Part shown: positions 52,305 to 59,971 of the stretch, piece by piece
Layout of the letters: every line of letters starts with the position of its first letter
How positions within the stretch are numbered: position 1 is the first letter of the stretch
From: Corynebacterium hansenii
Lineage (GTDB): Bacteria; Actinomycetota; Actinomycetes; Mycobacteriales; Mycobacteriaceae
Assembly (NCBI RefSeq): GCF_030408795.1
Contig: NZ_CP047211.1
Span: 2,666,001-2,730,000, forward strand
DNA length: 64,000 nucleotides
Reading direction: 5' to 3'
Notes under the pieces: model-generated
What the model was told of the DNA's origin: nothing
The model's database searches: none
Seen by the model: the letters and a program-made list of their open reading frames with translations, nothing else
Translations under genes and position numbers: made by a program

Positions 52305-52724
52305 ATGGCACAGACGAAGTCAAGGTTTCGCCAGTTCACCGATGAGCAGTGGGAGCGGATCGAGCCCCTGCTGCCCTCCAACCAGGGGCGGCAGGGGCAT
52401 CCGTTTCGCGACAACCGCAAGGTGGTCGAGGGCATCATCTACCGCTACCGGACAGGGATTCCGTGGCGTGACCTGCCGCGAGATGAGTACGGCCCGTGGC
52501 AGACGGTGTGGAAACGCCACGCTCGATACGCCGAGGACGGCACCTGGGACCGGGTCCTGCAGGCAATCCTGGCTGACGCCGACGCCGACGGGATGATCGA
52601 CTGGAACGTCTCGGTCGACGCCACCATCTGCCGCGCCCACCAGCACGGCACAAATACGACCCGCCCTGAGCAGGACACAGGGGGCTCGATCGAATCACAA
52701 GAATCGCCCCGCAGCCGAGTGTGA
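52305..52724 (+). CDS. IS5-family transposase, frame A (left copy)
   Basis: A 139-residue N-terminal transposase part with the DUF4096-type helix-turn-helix ([47 protein letters not shown]) and the first catalytic Asp in [15 protein letters not shown]. Homology leaves this frame soon after HQHG and continues in the +1 frame, so the C-terminal 20 or so residues are probably only made when no frameshift occurs. Confidence 0.88.
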   Translation: MAQTKSRFRQFTDEQWERIEPLLPSNQGRQGHPFRDNRKVVEGIIYRYRTGIPWRDLPRDEYGPWQTVWKRHARYAEDGTWDRVLQAILADADADGMIDWNVSVDATICRAHQHGTNTTRPEQDTGGSIESQESPRSRV

Positions 52725-52815
52725 ACCTGCAGGTCACGGCATCGGCAGGTCGCGTGGCGGACTGACGACCAAAATCCACAGCGCCGTCGACGGCCGCGGG
52801 CGACCGCTGGCGAAC

Positions 52816-53235
52816 GTGGTCACCGGCGGCCAACGCAACGACGGTGCGATGCTCGAACAGGTGCTCGCCGACATCCACGTTCCCCGCCACGGGCGGGGCC
52901 GGCCCCGCACCCGCCCAGACGCGGTGATCGCCGACAAGGCGTACTCGTCCGGAACCATCCGCCGCCAGCTCCGCAACCGGGGCATCGCCGCCGTGATCCC
53001 GGAGAAAAGCGACACGATCGCCGCACGAGCACGCCGAGGCGGCCGCGGCGGCAGACCGCCCAAACTCGACGTTGACCTCTACAAAGGGCGAAACGTCGTC
53101 GAACGATCCTTCGCCCTGGCCAAGCAATGGCGAGCCCTGGCCACCCGTTACGACAAACTCGCGATCACCTACCGCGCCGCCGTCACACTCTGTTCGATCC
53201 TGTCCTGGGTACGCCTATTGGGAGACACGCCCTAG
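52816..53235 (+). CDS. IS5-family transposase, frame B (left copy)
   Basis: A 139-residue C-terminal transposase part with the second Asp in DAVIADKAYSS and the Glu in YKGRNVVERSFALAKQWR (Y-x2-R-x3-E-x6-K). The same frame is open upstream to at least 52621 and already encodes GIGRSRGGLTTKIHSAVDGRGRPL from 52741, so the functional product is probably an A-B fusion by +1 frameshift. The TAG stop is the CTAG of the IS end. Confidence 0.85.
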   Translation: MVTGGQRNDGAMLEQVLADIHVPRHGRGRPRTRPDAVIADKAYSSGTIRRQLRNRGIAAVIPEKSDTIAARARRGGRGGRPPKLDVDLYKGRNVVERSFALAKQWRALATRYDKLAITYRAAVTLCSILSWVRLLGDTP

Positions 53236-53297
53236 GGCGCGTATAGCTTGCCGGAAGTCGCCTTGACCCGCATGGCATAGGCCTATCGTTTCCACGA
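53236..53297. other. Tn1721-type tetA downstream flank
   Basis: 62 bases between the left IS and the tetA stop. The sequence (GGCGCGTATAGCTTGCCGGA) is, from memory, the native Tn1721/RP1 sequence after tetA, cut at its CTAG by the IS. Confidence 0.6.
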
Positions 53298-54497
53298 TCA
53301 GCGATCGGCTCGTTGCCCTGCGCCGCTCCAAAGCCCGCGACGCAGCGCCGGCAGGCAGAGCAAGTAGAGGGCAGCGCCTGCAATCCATGCCCACCCGTTC
53401 CACGTTGTTATAGAAGCCGCATAGATCGCCGTGAAGAGGAGGGGTCCGACGATCGAGGTCAGGCTGGTGAGCGCCGCCAGTGAGCCTTGCAGCTGCCCCT
53501 GACGTTCCTCATCCACCTGCCTGGACAACATTGCTTGCAGCGCCGGCATTCCGATGCCACCCGAAGCAAGCAGGACCATGATCGGGAACGCCATCCATCC
53601 CCGTGTCGCGAAGGCAAGCAGGATGTAGCCTGTGCCGTCGGCAATCATTCCGAGCATGAGTGCCCGCCTTTCGCCGAGCCGGGCGGCTACAGGGCCGGTG
53701 ATCATTGCCTGGGCGAGTGAATGCAGAATGCCAAATGCGGCAAGCGAAATGCCGATCGTGGTCGCGTCCCAGTGAAAGCGATCCTCGCCGAAAATGACCC
53801 AAAGCGCGGCCGGCACCTGTCCGACAAGTTGCATGATGAAGAAGACCGCCATCAGGGCGGCGACGACGGTCATGCCCCGGGCCCACCGGAACGAAGCGAG
53901 CGGGTTGAGAGCCTCCCGGCGTAACGGCCGGCGTTCGCCTTTGTGCGACTCCGGCAAAAGGAAACAGCCCGTCAGGAAATTGAGGCCGTTCAAGGCTGCC
54001 GCGGCGAAGAACGGAGCGTGGGGGGAGAAACCGCCCATCAGCCCACCGAGCACAGGTCCCGCGACCATCCCGAACCCGAAACAGGCGCTCATGAAGCCGA
54101 AGTGCCGCGCGCGCTCATCGCCATCAGTGATATCGGCAATATAAGCGCCGGCTACCGCCCCAGTCGCCCCGGTGATGCCGGCCACGATCCGCCCGATATA
54201 GAGAACCCAAAGGAAAGGCGCCGTCGCCATGATGGCGTAGTCGACAGCAGCGCCGGCCAGCGAGACGAGCAAGACCGGCCGCCGCCCGAAACGATCCGAC
54301 AGCGCGCCCAGCACAGGTGCGCAGGCAAATTGCATCAACGCATACAGCGCCAGCAGAATGCCATAGTGGGCGGTGACGTCGTTCGAGTGAACCAGATCGC
54401 GCAGGAGGCCCGGCAGCACCGGCATAATCAGGCCGATGCCGACAGCGTCGAGCGCGACAGTGCTCAGAATTACGATCAGGGGTCTGTTGGGTTTCAC
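53298..54497 (-). CDS. tetA: Tetracycline efflux pump, class A
   Basis: A 399-residue major-facilitator antiporter with 12 membrane segments that exports tetracycline-Mg in exchange for a proton. The sequence (start VKPNRPLIVILSTVAL, loop GALSDRFGRRPVLL with the conserved GxxxDRxGRR motif) is the Tn1721/RP1 class A protein, with no disruption seen. The usual GTG start at 54497 is given; an in-frame ATG at 54572 would add 25 residues. It is divergent from tetR across two tet operators. The gene is typical of Gram-negative plasmids, so in this host it is acquired. Confidence 0.96.
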   Translation of the reverse strand: MKPNRPLIVILSTVALDAVGIGLIMPVLPGLLRDLVHSNDVTAHYGILLALYALMQFACAPVLGALSDRFGRRPVLLVSLAGAAVDYAIMATAPFLWVLYIGRIVAGITGATGAVAGAYIADITDGDERARHFGFMSACFGFGMVAGPVLGGLMGGFSPHAPFFAAAALNGLNFLTGCFLLPESHKGERRPLRREALNPLASFRWARGMTVVAALMAVFFIMQLVGQVPAALWVIFGEDRFHWDATTIGISLAAFGILHSLAQAMITGPVAARLGERRALMLGMIADGTGYILLAFATRGWMAFPIMVLLASGGIGMPALQAMLSRQVDEERQGQLQGSLAALTSLTSIVGPLLFTAIYAASITTWNGWAWIAGAALYLLCLPALRRGLWSGAGQRADR

Positions 54498-54546
54498 GTC
54501 TGGCCTCCGGACCAGCCTCCGCTGGTCCGATTGAACGCGCGGATTC

Positions 54547-54593
54547 TTTATCACTGATAAGTTGGTGGACATATTATGTTTATCAGTGATAAA
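54547..54593. promoter_or_regulatory. Two tet operators between tetA and tetR
   Basis: The near-identical palindromes TTTATCACTGATAAG (54547-54561) and TTTATCAGTGATAAA (54579-54593) are the two TetR-binding operators; the divergent tetA and tetR promoters overlap them. Tetracycline bound to TetR releases both. Confidence 0.95.
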
Positions 54594-54602
54594 GTGTCAA
54601 GC

Positions 54603-55253
54603 ATGACAAAGTTGCAGCCGAATACAGTGATCCGTGCCGCCCTGGACCTGTTGAACGAGGTCGGCGTAGACGGTCTGACGACACGCAAACTGGCGGAACG
54701 GTTGGGGGTTCAGCAGCCGGCGCTTTACTGGCACTTCAGGAACAAGCGGGCGCTGCTCGACGCACTGGCCGAAGCCATGCTGGCGGAGAATCATACGCAT
54801 TCGGTGCCGAGAGCCGACGACGACTGGCGCTCATTTCTGATCGGGAATGCCCGCAGCTTCAGGCAGGCGCTGCTCGCCTACCGCGATGGCGCGCGCATCC
54901 ATGCCGGCACGCGACCGGGCGCACCGCAGATGGAAACGGCCGACGCGCAGCTTCGCTTCCTCTGCGAGGCGGGTTTTTCGGCCGGGGACGCCGTCAATGC
55001 GCTGATGACAATCAGCTACTTCACTGTTGGGGCCGTGCTTGAGGAGCAGGCCGGCGACAGCGATGCCGGCGAGCGCGGCGGCACCGTTGAACAGGCTCCG
55101 CTCTCGCCGCTGTTGCGGGCCGCGATAGACGCCTTCGACGAAGCCGGTCCGGACGCAGCGTTCGAGCAGGGACTCGCGGTGATTGTCGATGGATTGGCGA
55201 AAAGGAGGCTCGTTGTCAGGAACGTTGAAGGACCGAGAAAGGGTGACGATTGA
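54603..55253 (+). CDS. tetR: Tetracycline repressor, class A
   Basis: A 216-residue TetR(A). The N-terminal helix-turn-helix (MTKLQPNTVIRAALDLLNEV, LTTRKLAERLGVQQPALYWHFRNK) and the ligand-binding core with H64/H100-type residues are intact. ATG at 54603 is the canonical start; the ten residues upstream in frame come from the operator DNA. It represses itself and tetA until tetracycline binds. Confidence 0.96.
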   Translation: MTKLQPNTVIRAALDLLNEVGVDGLTTRKLAERLGVQQPALYWHFRNKRALLDALAEAMLAENHTHSVPRADDDWRSFLIGNARSFRQALLAYRDGARIHAGTRPGAPQMETADAQLRFLCEAGFSAGDAVNALMTISYFTVGAVLEEQAGDSDAGERGGTVEQAPLSPLLRAAIDAFDEAGPDAAFEQGLAVIVDGLAKRRLVVRNVEGPRKGDD

Positions 55254-55551
55254 TCAGGACCGCTGCCGGAGCGCAACCCACTCACTACAGCAGAGCCATG
55301 TAGACAACATCCCCTCCCCCTTTCCACCGCGTCAGACGCCCGTAGCAGCCCGCTACGGGCTTTTTCATGCCCTGCCCTAGCGTCCAAGCCTCACGGCCGC
55401 GCTCGGCCTCTCTGGCGGCCTTCTGGCGCTCCTGCTGCGGCGTCCGCTCGTGGGCCGTGGCGCGGGTCCGCGCGCCGGCCTCGTGCGCCTGGCGCTCGCG
55501 GGCGAGGTCCAGGGCGGCCGTCTTCACGTTCTGCCTTGCGCAGATGAGATA
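55254..55551. other. IncP (RP1/RK2)-like segment downstream of tetR
   Basis: This 298-base piece lies between the tetR stop and the Tn1721-type repeat. From memory it equals the sequence after tetR in RP1/RK2 plasmids and vectors derived from them. It includes a rho-independent terminator and a minus-strand open frame (55285-55527, 80 residues, Ala/Arg/Glu-rich, helical) that I cannot assign; it is probably the tail of a plasmid gene. Confidence 0.55.
55338..55365 (+). terminator. Rho-independent terminator after tetR
   Basis: GCCCGTAGC pairs with GCTACGGGC around five bases, followed by TTTTT (55361-55365). Standard terminator on the tetR strand. Confidence 0.9.
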
Positions 55552-55589
55552 GGGGAGCCCGCAGAATTCGGAAAAAATCGTACGCTAAG
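55552..55589. repeat. Tn1721/Tn21-type 38-base terminal inverted repeat
   Basis: The 38 bases starting GGGGAGCCCGCAGAATTCGG and ending CGTACGCTAAG match, from memory, the terminal repeat of Tn1721. It abuts the 3' end of tnpA and marks one end of the former Tn3-family transposon. Confidence 0.85.
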
Positions 55590-56246
55590 GTTTTCCGGGC
55601 ATCCGTAAGGGCCGAAACTTCCCGTCTTCCAGTCTGCGGCTCTGCCGCCAGACGTAATCGCCGGTTAGGTTGATGTGCTCCCAGCCCAGCGGCGACAGGA
55701 ATTGCAGCAGCTCGCCGTCCACCGGCTTGCCGGCCTCGACCAACCCCTGGGTGGCGCGTTCCAGGTACACCGTGTTCCACAGCACGATAGCCGCCGTCAC
55801 CAGGTTGAGGCCGCTGGCCCGGTAGCGCTGCTGCTCGAAGCTCCGATCCCTGATTTCCCCAAGGCGGTTGAAGAACACCGCCCTGGCCAGCGAGTTGCGC
55901 GCCTCACCTTTGTTCAGGCCGGCATGCACGCGGCGGCGCAGTTCAACACTTTGCAGCCAGTCCAGGATGAACAGCGTGCGCTCGATCCGGCCCAGCTCGC
56001 GCAGGGCCACGGCCAGTCCGTTCTGGCGCGGGTAGCTGCCGAGCTTGCGCAGCATCAGCGAGGCGGTGACGGTGCCCTGCTTGATCGAGCTGGCCAGGCG
56101 CAGGATGTCGTCCCAGTGGGCACGCACGTGCTTGATGTTCAGGGTGCCGCCGATCAGCGGGCGCAACGTCGGGTAGGCTTGCACGCCCTGCGGCACGTAC
56201 AGCTTGGTTTCGCCGAGGTCGCGGATGCGCGGCGCGAAGCGGAAGC
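55585..56246 (-). pseudogene. tnpA: Tn3-family transposase tnpA, 5'-truncated
   Basis: About 220 residues of the C-terminal part of a Tn21/Tn1721-type TnpA (normally close to 990), starting [20 protein letters not shown] and including [19 protein letters not shown] and [17 protein letters not shown]. The right IS copy replaces everything upstream, so no functional transposase can be made. The frame reads on into the IS by chance. It shows that the tet genes arrived as part of a Tn3-family element before the IS copies captured them. Confidence 0.9.
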
Positions 56247-56296
56247 CTAGGGCGTGTCTCCCATAGCTGAGCGGTGACCCGCGAGACGGTGTCCGT

Positions 56297-56716
56297 ATGG
56301 CACAGACGAAGTCAAGGTTTCGCCAGTTCACCGATGAGCAGTGGGAGCGGATCGAGCCCCTGCTGCCCTCCAACCAGGGGCGGCAGGGGCATCCGTTTCG
56401 CGACAACCGCAAGGTGGTCGAGGGCATCATCTACCGCTACCGGACAGGGATTCCGTGGCGTGACCTGCCGCGAGATGAGTACGGCCCGTGGCAGACGGTG
56501 TGGAAACGCCACGCTCGATACGCCGAGGACGGCACCTGGGACCGGGTCCTGCAGGCAATCCTGGCTGACGCCGACGCCGACGGGATGATCGACTGGAACG
56601 TCTCGGTCGACGCCACCATCTGCCGCGCCCACCAGCACGGCACAAATACGACCCGCCCTGAGCAGGACACAGGGGGCTCGATCGAATCACAAGAATCGCC
56701 CCGCAGCCGAGTGTGA
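56297..56716 (+). CDS. IS5-family transposase, frame A (right copy)
   Basis: Identical to the frame at 52305-52724: the DNA-binding N-terminal transposase part with the first catalytic Asp. Its C-terminal tail lies past the point where homology moves to the other frame. Confidence 0.88.
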   Translation: MAQTKSRFRQFTDEQWERIEPLLPSNQGRQGHPFRDNRKVVEGIIYRYRTGIPWRDLPRDEYGPWQTVWKRHARYAEDGTWDRVLQAILADADADGMIDWNVSVDATICRAHQHGTNTTRPEQDTGGSIESQESPRSRV

Positions 56717-56807
56717 ACCTGCAGGTCACGGCATCGGCAGGTCGCGTGGCGGACTGACGACCAAAATCCACAGCGCCGTCGACGGCCGCGGGCGACCGCT
56801 GGCGAAC

Positions 56808-57227
56808 GTGGTCACCGGCGGCCAACGCAACGACGGTGCGATGCTCGAACAGGTGCTCGCCGACATCCACGTTCCCCGCCACGGGCGGGGCCGGCCCCGC
56901 ACCCGCCCAGACGCGGTGATCGCCGACAAGGCGTACTCGTCCGGAACCATCCGCCGCCAGCTCCGCAACCGGGGCATCGCCGCCGTGATCCCGGAGAAAA
57001 GCGACACGATCGCCGCACGAGCACGCCGAGGCGGCCGCGGCGGCAGACCGCCCAAACTCGACGTTGACCTCTACAAAGGGCGAAACGTCGTCGAACGATC
57101 CTTCGCCCTGGCCAAGCAATGGCGAGCCCTGGCCACCCGTTACGACAAACTCGCGATCACCTACCGCGCCGCCGTCACACTCTGTTCGATCCTGTCCTGG
57201 GTACGCCTATTGGGAGACACGCCCTAG
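56808..57227 (+). CDS. IS5-family transposase, frame B (right copy)
   Basis: Identical to the frame at 52816-53235: the catalytic C-terminal part with the second Asp and the Glu. The reading frame is open further upstream and probably joins frame A by +1 frameshift. Confidence 0.85.
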   Translation: MVTGGQRNDGAMLEQVLADIHVPRHGRGRPRTRPDAVIADKAYSSGTIRRQLRNRGIAAVIPEKSDTIAARARRGGRGGRPPKLDVDLYKGRNVVERSFALAKQWRALATRYDKLAITYRAAVTLCSILSWVRLLGDTP

Positions 57228-57266
57228 CGGGGCGGGGCGTTCGAGCGGGGCGTTTGAGCGGCGCGC

Positions 57267-57824
57267 CTACACCGAGGGGCGCTGCCGCCAGCTCTCGTCG
57301 GCCGGGGCGTCCTCGCCGGCGGCGACGACGTTGGCGTAGGAGCCGCGGTGGTACAGCAACGGGCGGGAATCCGCGCGGTGGCCGATCTCCGCGACGCGGC
57401 CGACGACGATGAAGTGGTCGCCGGCCTCGTGGACGTCCTCGATGGTGCAGTCGATCCACACGGCGCAGTCGCGCAGCAGCGGGTTGCCCAGCGCCGATCG
57501 GGTCCACTCGCCGTGCTCGAACTTGTCGCGGCCGCGGCGGCCGAACACCGCGGAAATGTCGCGCTGGGCCTCCGTGAGCACGCTGACCGAGAACCGGCCG
57601 GTGGCGCGGATGCGCGGCCACGACCGCGATGTGTTCATCACGGTGAACAGCACCAGCGGCGGGTTCAGGCTCAGGGAAGAGAAGGACTGGCACGCGAAGC
57701 CGACCGGTTCGCCGTCGTCGGAGGCGACGATGGTGACTCCCGTCGCGAACTCGCCGAACGCCTTGCGGATGGACATTTCGTCCATCGTCTCCAGGGGCGC
57801 GGGGCGGGTGTCGGCATTGGTCAT
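57267..57824 (-). CDS. Flavin reductase domain protein
   Basis: A 185-residue FMN-binding split-barrel protein of the flavin-reductase family (RKAFGEFATGVTIVAS, GFACQSFSSLSLNPPLVLFTV, FSVSVLTEAQRDIS, VFGRRGRDKF, HFIVVGRVAEIG). Members supply reduced flavin to two-component monooxygenases. ATG at 57824 gives the usual start; an ATG 24 bases earlier is possible. It lies 39 bases from the transposon's right end and is convergent to it. No monooxygenase partner is in the window. Confidence 0.88.
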   Translation of the reverse strand: MTNADTRPAPLETMDEMSIRKAFGEFATGVTIVASDDGEPVGFACQSFSSLSLNPPLVLFTVMNTSRSWPRIRATGRFSVSVLTEAQRDISAVFGRRGRDKFEHGEWTRSALGNPLLRDCAVWIDCTIEDVHEAGDHFIVVGRVAEIGHRADSRPLLYHRGSYANVVAAGEDAPADESWRQRPSV

Positions 57825-57893
57825 GGGCCGCACTTTACCCATGGTCACCGGTGGCCGCGCCGCCGGGGAGGGGCCGTTGCGTAGGGTGGTGAC

Positions 57894-58688
57894 GTGAGCA
57901 ACACGTCACCGACCCCATCCGCCGTCGCCGCCGTCGCCGAGGCCGGGACGCTCGTGGTCGCCCTCGATTTCGACGGCACCCTGGCGGACCTGTGCGATGA
58001 CCCGATGGCCGTGCGCCCCCGCGAGGGCAACGTGGAGCTGGTGTCGCGGCTGTCCGCGCTGCCCCGCACAGAGGTGGTCATCCTGTCCGGCCGGCAGCTG
58101 CGCGACCTGCGCTACCTGTCCGGCATGGAGCACGCCGCCCGGCTGGTCGGCAGCCACGGTGCCGAACCCCAGGACGGTCTGGCCCTGTCGGAGGCGGAAT
58201 CCTCCCTCTTGGAGGCCCTGGACCTGCGGCTTCGCGACGTCGTCGCCGAGGCCGGCGCGGGAGACCTGGTCTGGGTCGAACGCAAACCCGCCGCGCGCGT
58301 CCTCCACGTGCGCCTGCTGGAGGACGAGGTGCGCAAGCGCCGCGTGCTCGACCACGCGCTGTCCATCTTCCGGCCGCTCCAGGGCGTCCACATCACCGAG
58401 GGCAAGGACATCGTCGAGCTCGCCGTCCTCGACGTGACCAAGGGCAGCTACCTGGAGGCCGCCCGCAGCGAATACGGCGCCGACGCGTTGCTGTTCATCG
58501 GCGACGACGTCACCGACGAAACGGTCCTGCGCACGCTGGGCAACGGCGACCTGGGCATCAAGGTCGGCTCCCCCGATGACGGCCCCAGCGCGGCGACCGC
58601 CTTCCTCCCCGACACCGCGGCCGTGACCGCGTTCCTCCGGGATTTCGCCGACGCCCGCGAAGCCGCCGCGTCCGGGAGCCCGGCCTAG
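57894..58688 (+). CDS. otsB: Trehalose-6-phosphate phosphatase
   Basis: A 264-residue HAD phosphatase. LDFDGTLADLCDDP (nucleophile Asp and acid Asp), LSGRQLRDL, VGSHGAEPQDG and LFIGDDVTDETV (metal-binding Asps) are the OtsB motifs. It removes phosphate from the product of OtsA. The GTG at 57894 follows GGGTGG. It overlaps the convergent LacI gene by four bases. In this genome its distance from otsA is increased by the transposon. Confidence 0.95.
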   Translation: MSNTSPTPSAVAAVAEAGTLVVALDFDGTLADLCDDPMAVRPREGNVELVSRLSALPRTEVVILSGRQLRDLRYLSGMEHAARLVGSHGAEPQDGLALSEAESSLLEALDLRLRDVVAEAGAGDLVWVERKPAARVLHVRLLEDEVRKRRVLDHALSIFRPLQGVHITEGKDIVELAVLDVTKGSYLEAARSEYGADALLFIGDDVTDETVLRTLGNGDLGIKVGSPDDGPSAATAFLPDTAAVTAFLRDFADAREAAASGSPA

Positions 58689-59881
58689 CCGCGCGGCGGC
58701 GCCGTCGTCCGCCCCGGCAGGAACTCCGTGGGCAGGATGACCCTGGCCTCCCCGCCGGCCAGCGCCGCGCCGGCCGCCCGGCCCTTGTCGCGGTTGGGCT
58801 GGATGACCGTGGTGATGCCGCTGTGGCGGGCGGCCTCGATGCCGTCGAAACCGGTGACGGAGAGGTCCTCCGGGATCCGGATGCCGTGGTCGTTCGCGTA
58901 GCGCAGCACCCCGAGCGCCTGCGTGTCCGTGGTGCACGCGACGGCGGTCAGGTGCGGGTGCGACGTCAGCAGCTCTCGGGCGGCGTCGTAATTGTTCTCG
59001 GGATCGTTGAGGTGCCGCTCGACGATGGGCACGCCGGCGGCGTCGATGCCGGCCTCGCCCAGCGCCTCCAGCGCACCCTCGACGCGGGAGCGCTGCACGT
59101 GATGCCGCGCGCCGGCCAACCGTTCCGCGCTGACGGGGCCATCGTTGCGCAGCCGGGACAGGCGCACCGACAGCACGCCGATGTCGCGGTGCCCGAGCTC
59201 CGTCAGGTGGCGCACCGCCGGCTTGATCGCCTCGCGGTCGTCGATGCCGACGAAGGGCACACCATCCTCGCACGTCGGCTGATCGCAGATCACCGTGGGC
59301 AGACCGCGTTCGAGCACCGCCTTGAGGAAGGGATCGTCCTCCGCCACGGAATAGACGACGAAGGAATCCACGACGGCCTGGCGGATGAGCATCCTGGGGT
59401 CGGGCGAGGCGGGCTCCGGCGAAGAGGTGCGCGCGGGCCCGTCGTCACGCCGTTCGGTTTCCCCGTCTCCGCACTCCGCCGACGACGCCGGGATGACCAG
59501 GAGCGAGTCGCCGCGCCGGCCGCATTCCTCCGCCAGGCCCGCGAGGAAATCCACCGAGGCGGGATCGTCGAAGGCGAAGGACAGCTGCTCGGTGAAGAGC
59601 ACGCCCACCGCGCCGACCCGCCGCATGCGCAGGCTGCGCGCCATGGGATCCGGGCCGGGGTAGCCCTGGGCCTCCGCCTGCGCGAGAATGCGTTCGCGCA
59701 GCTCCGGCGACAGCTGATCGGGGCGGTTATAGGCGTTGGACACGGTCGTCCGGGACACCCCCAACTCCGCGGCGATCGACGCCAAAGTCCCCCTGGACCG
59801 GCGGCCGCCCCGCGAACCGTTCCGCGATGTCGCCGACGCCGAATCGGGCTCGGCGGGATCGGCGGGGTAATCGGTGTGCAC
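58685..59881 (-). CDS. LacI-family transcriptional regulator
   Basis: A 398-residue regulator. After a disordered N-terminus (1-30), the LacI helix-turn-helix (TLASIAAELGVSRTTVSNAYNRPDQLSPELRERIL) is at about 31-75, then a periplasmic-binding-protein-like sensor (VDSFVVYSV, FVGIDDREA, LTAVACTTDTQALGVLRYANDHGIRIPEDLSVTGFDGIEAA). A Glu/Ser/Pro insertion lies around residue 140. GTG at 59881 is the likely start. It sits between otsB and the metal transporter, as I recall from C. glutamicum; regulated genes unknown. Confidence 0.82.
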   Translation of the reverse strand: MHTDYPADPAEPDSASATSRNGSRGGRRSRGTLASIAAELGVSRTTVSNAYNRPDQLSPELRERILAQAEAQGYPGPDPMARSLRMRRVGAVGVLFTEQLSFAFDDPASVDFLAGLAEECGRRGDSLLVIPASSAECGDGETERRDDGPARTSSPEPASPDPRMLIRQAVVDSFVVYSVAEDDPFLKAVLERGLPTVICDQPTCEDGVPFVGIDDREAIKPAVRHLTELGHRDIGVLSVRLSRLRNDGPVSAERLAGARHHVQRSRVEGALEALGEAGIDAAGVPIVERHLNDPENNYDAARELLTSHPHLTAVACTTDTQALGVLRYANDHGIRIPEDLSVTGFDGIEAARHSGITTVIQPNRDKGRAAGAALAGGEARVILPTEFLPGRTTAPPRG

Positions 59882-59943
59882 GCGCCCGAATCTACCCGAT
59901 GCCGCGGATCGCCGGTAATACGTTCGAACCCCACTTGGCAACC

Positions 59944-59970
59944 GTTTTCATTTCCGGGATACGATGAAAC
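59944..59970. promoter_or_regulatory. Candidate metal-regulator operator upstream of znuA
   Basis: The A/T-rich stretch contains GTTTTCAT (59944-59951) and ATGAAAC (59964-59970), an imperfect inverted repeat ending just before the znuA ATG. It could be a Zur- or MntR-type site; no exact consensus is recognised. Confidence 0.35.
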
Positions 59971-59971
59971 C

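Larger units (their letters stand above)
52255..53235 (+). mobile_element. IS5-family insertion sequence, left copy
   Basis: 981 bases including the CTAG at each edge. Terminal inverted repeats GGCGTGTCTCCCATAG and CTATTGGGAGACACGCC match over the first 13 bases. It carries two consecutive transposase frames, orfA and orfB, an IS427-group layout. Identical to the right copy. Confidence 0.92.
52255..57227. mobile_element. Composite tetracycline-resistance transposon (4973 bp)
   Basis: Two directly oriented, identical 981-base IS5-family elements (52255-53235 and 56247-57227) bracket 3.0 kb with tetA(A), tetR(A), an IncP-like segment, a Tn1721-type terminal repeat and a truncated Tn3-family tnpA. 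All four IS edges lie in CTAG. Left host flank reads GCGGAA-CTAG and right host flank CTAG-CGGGGC, as expected from target duplication at one CTAG. The host genes on both sides are otsA-lipoprotein and flavin reductase-otsB. Confidence 0.92.
56247..57227 (+). mobile_element. IS5-family insertion sequence, right copy
   Basis: Same length, ends and frames as the left copy, with identical encoded frames; it interrupts the Tn3-family tnpA at a CTAG. The direct orientation of the two copies allows the whole 5-kb unit to move, or to be deleted by recombination leaving one IS. Confidence 0.92.

Noticed and set aside
54576..54602. Upstream ATG adding nine residues to TetR
   Set aside because: The extension lies within the tet operator and the canonical TetR(A) begins at 54603.
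55285..55527. 80-residue minus-strand frame after tetR
   Set aside because: It may be the tail of an IncP plasmid gene, but the start is arbitrary and I cannot name the gene, so it is described only as part of the flank.
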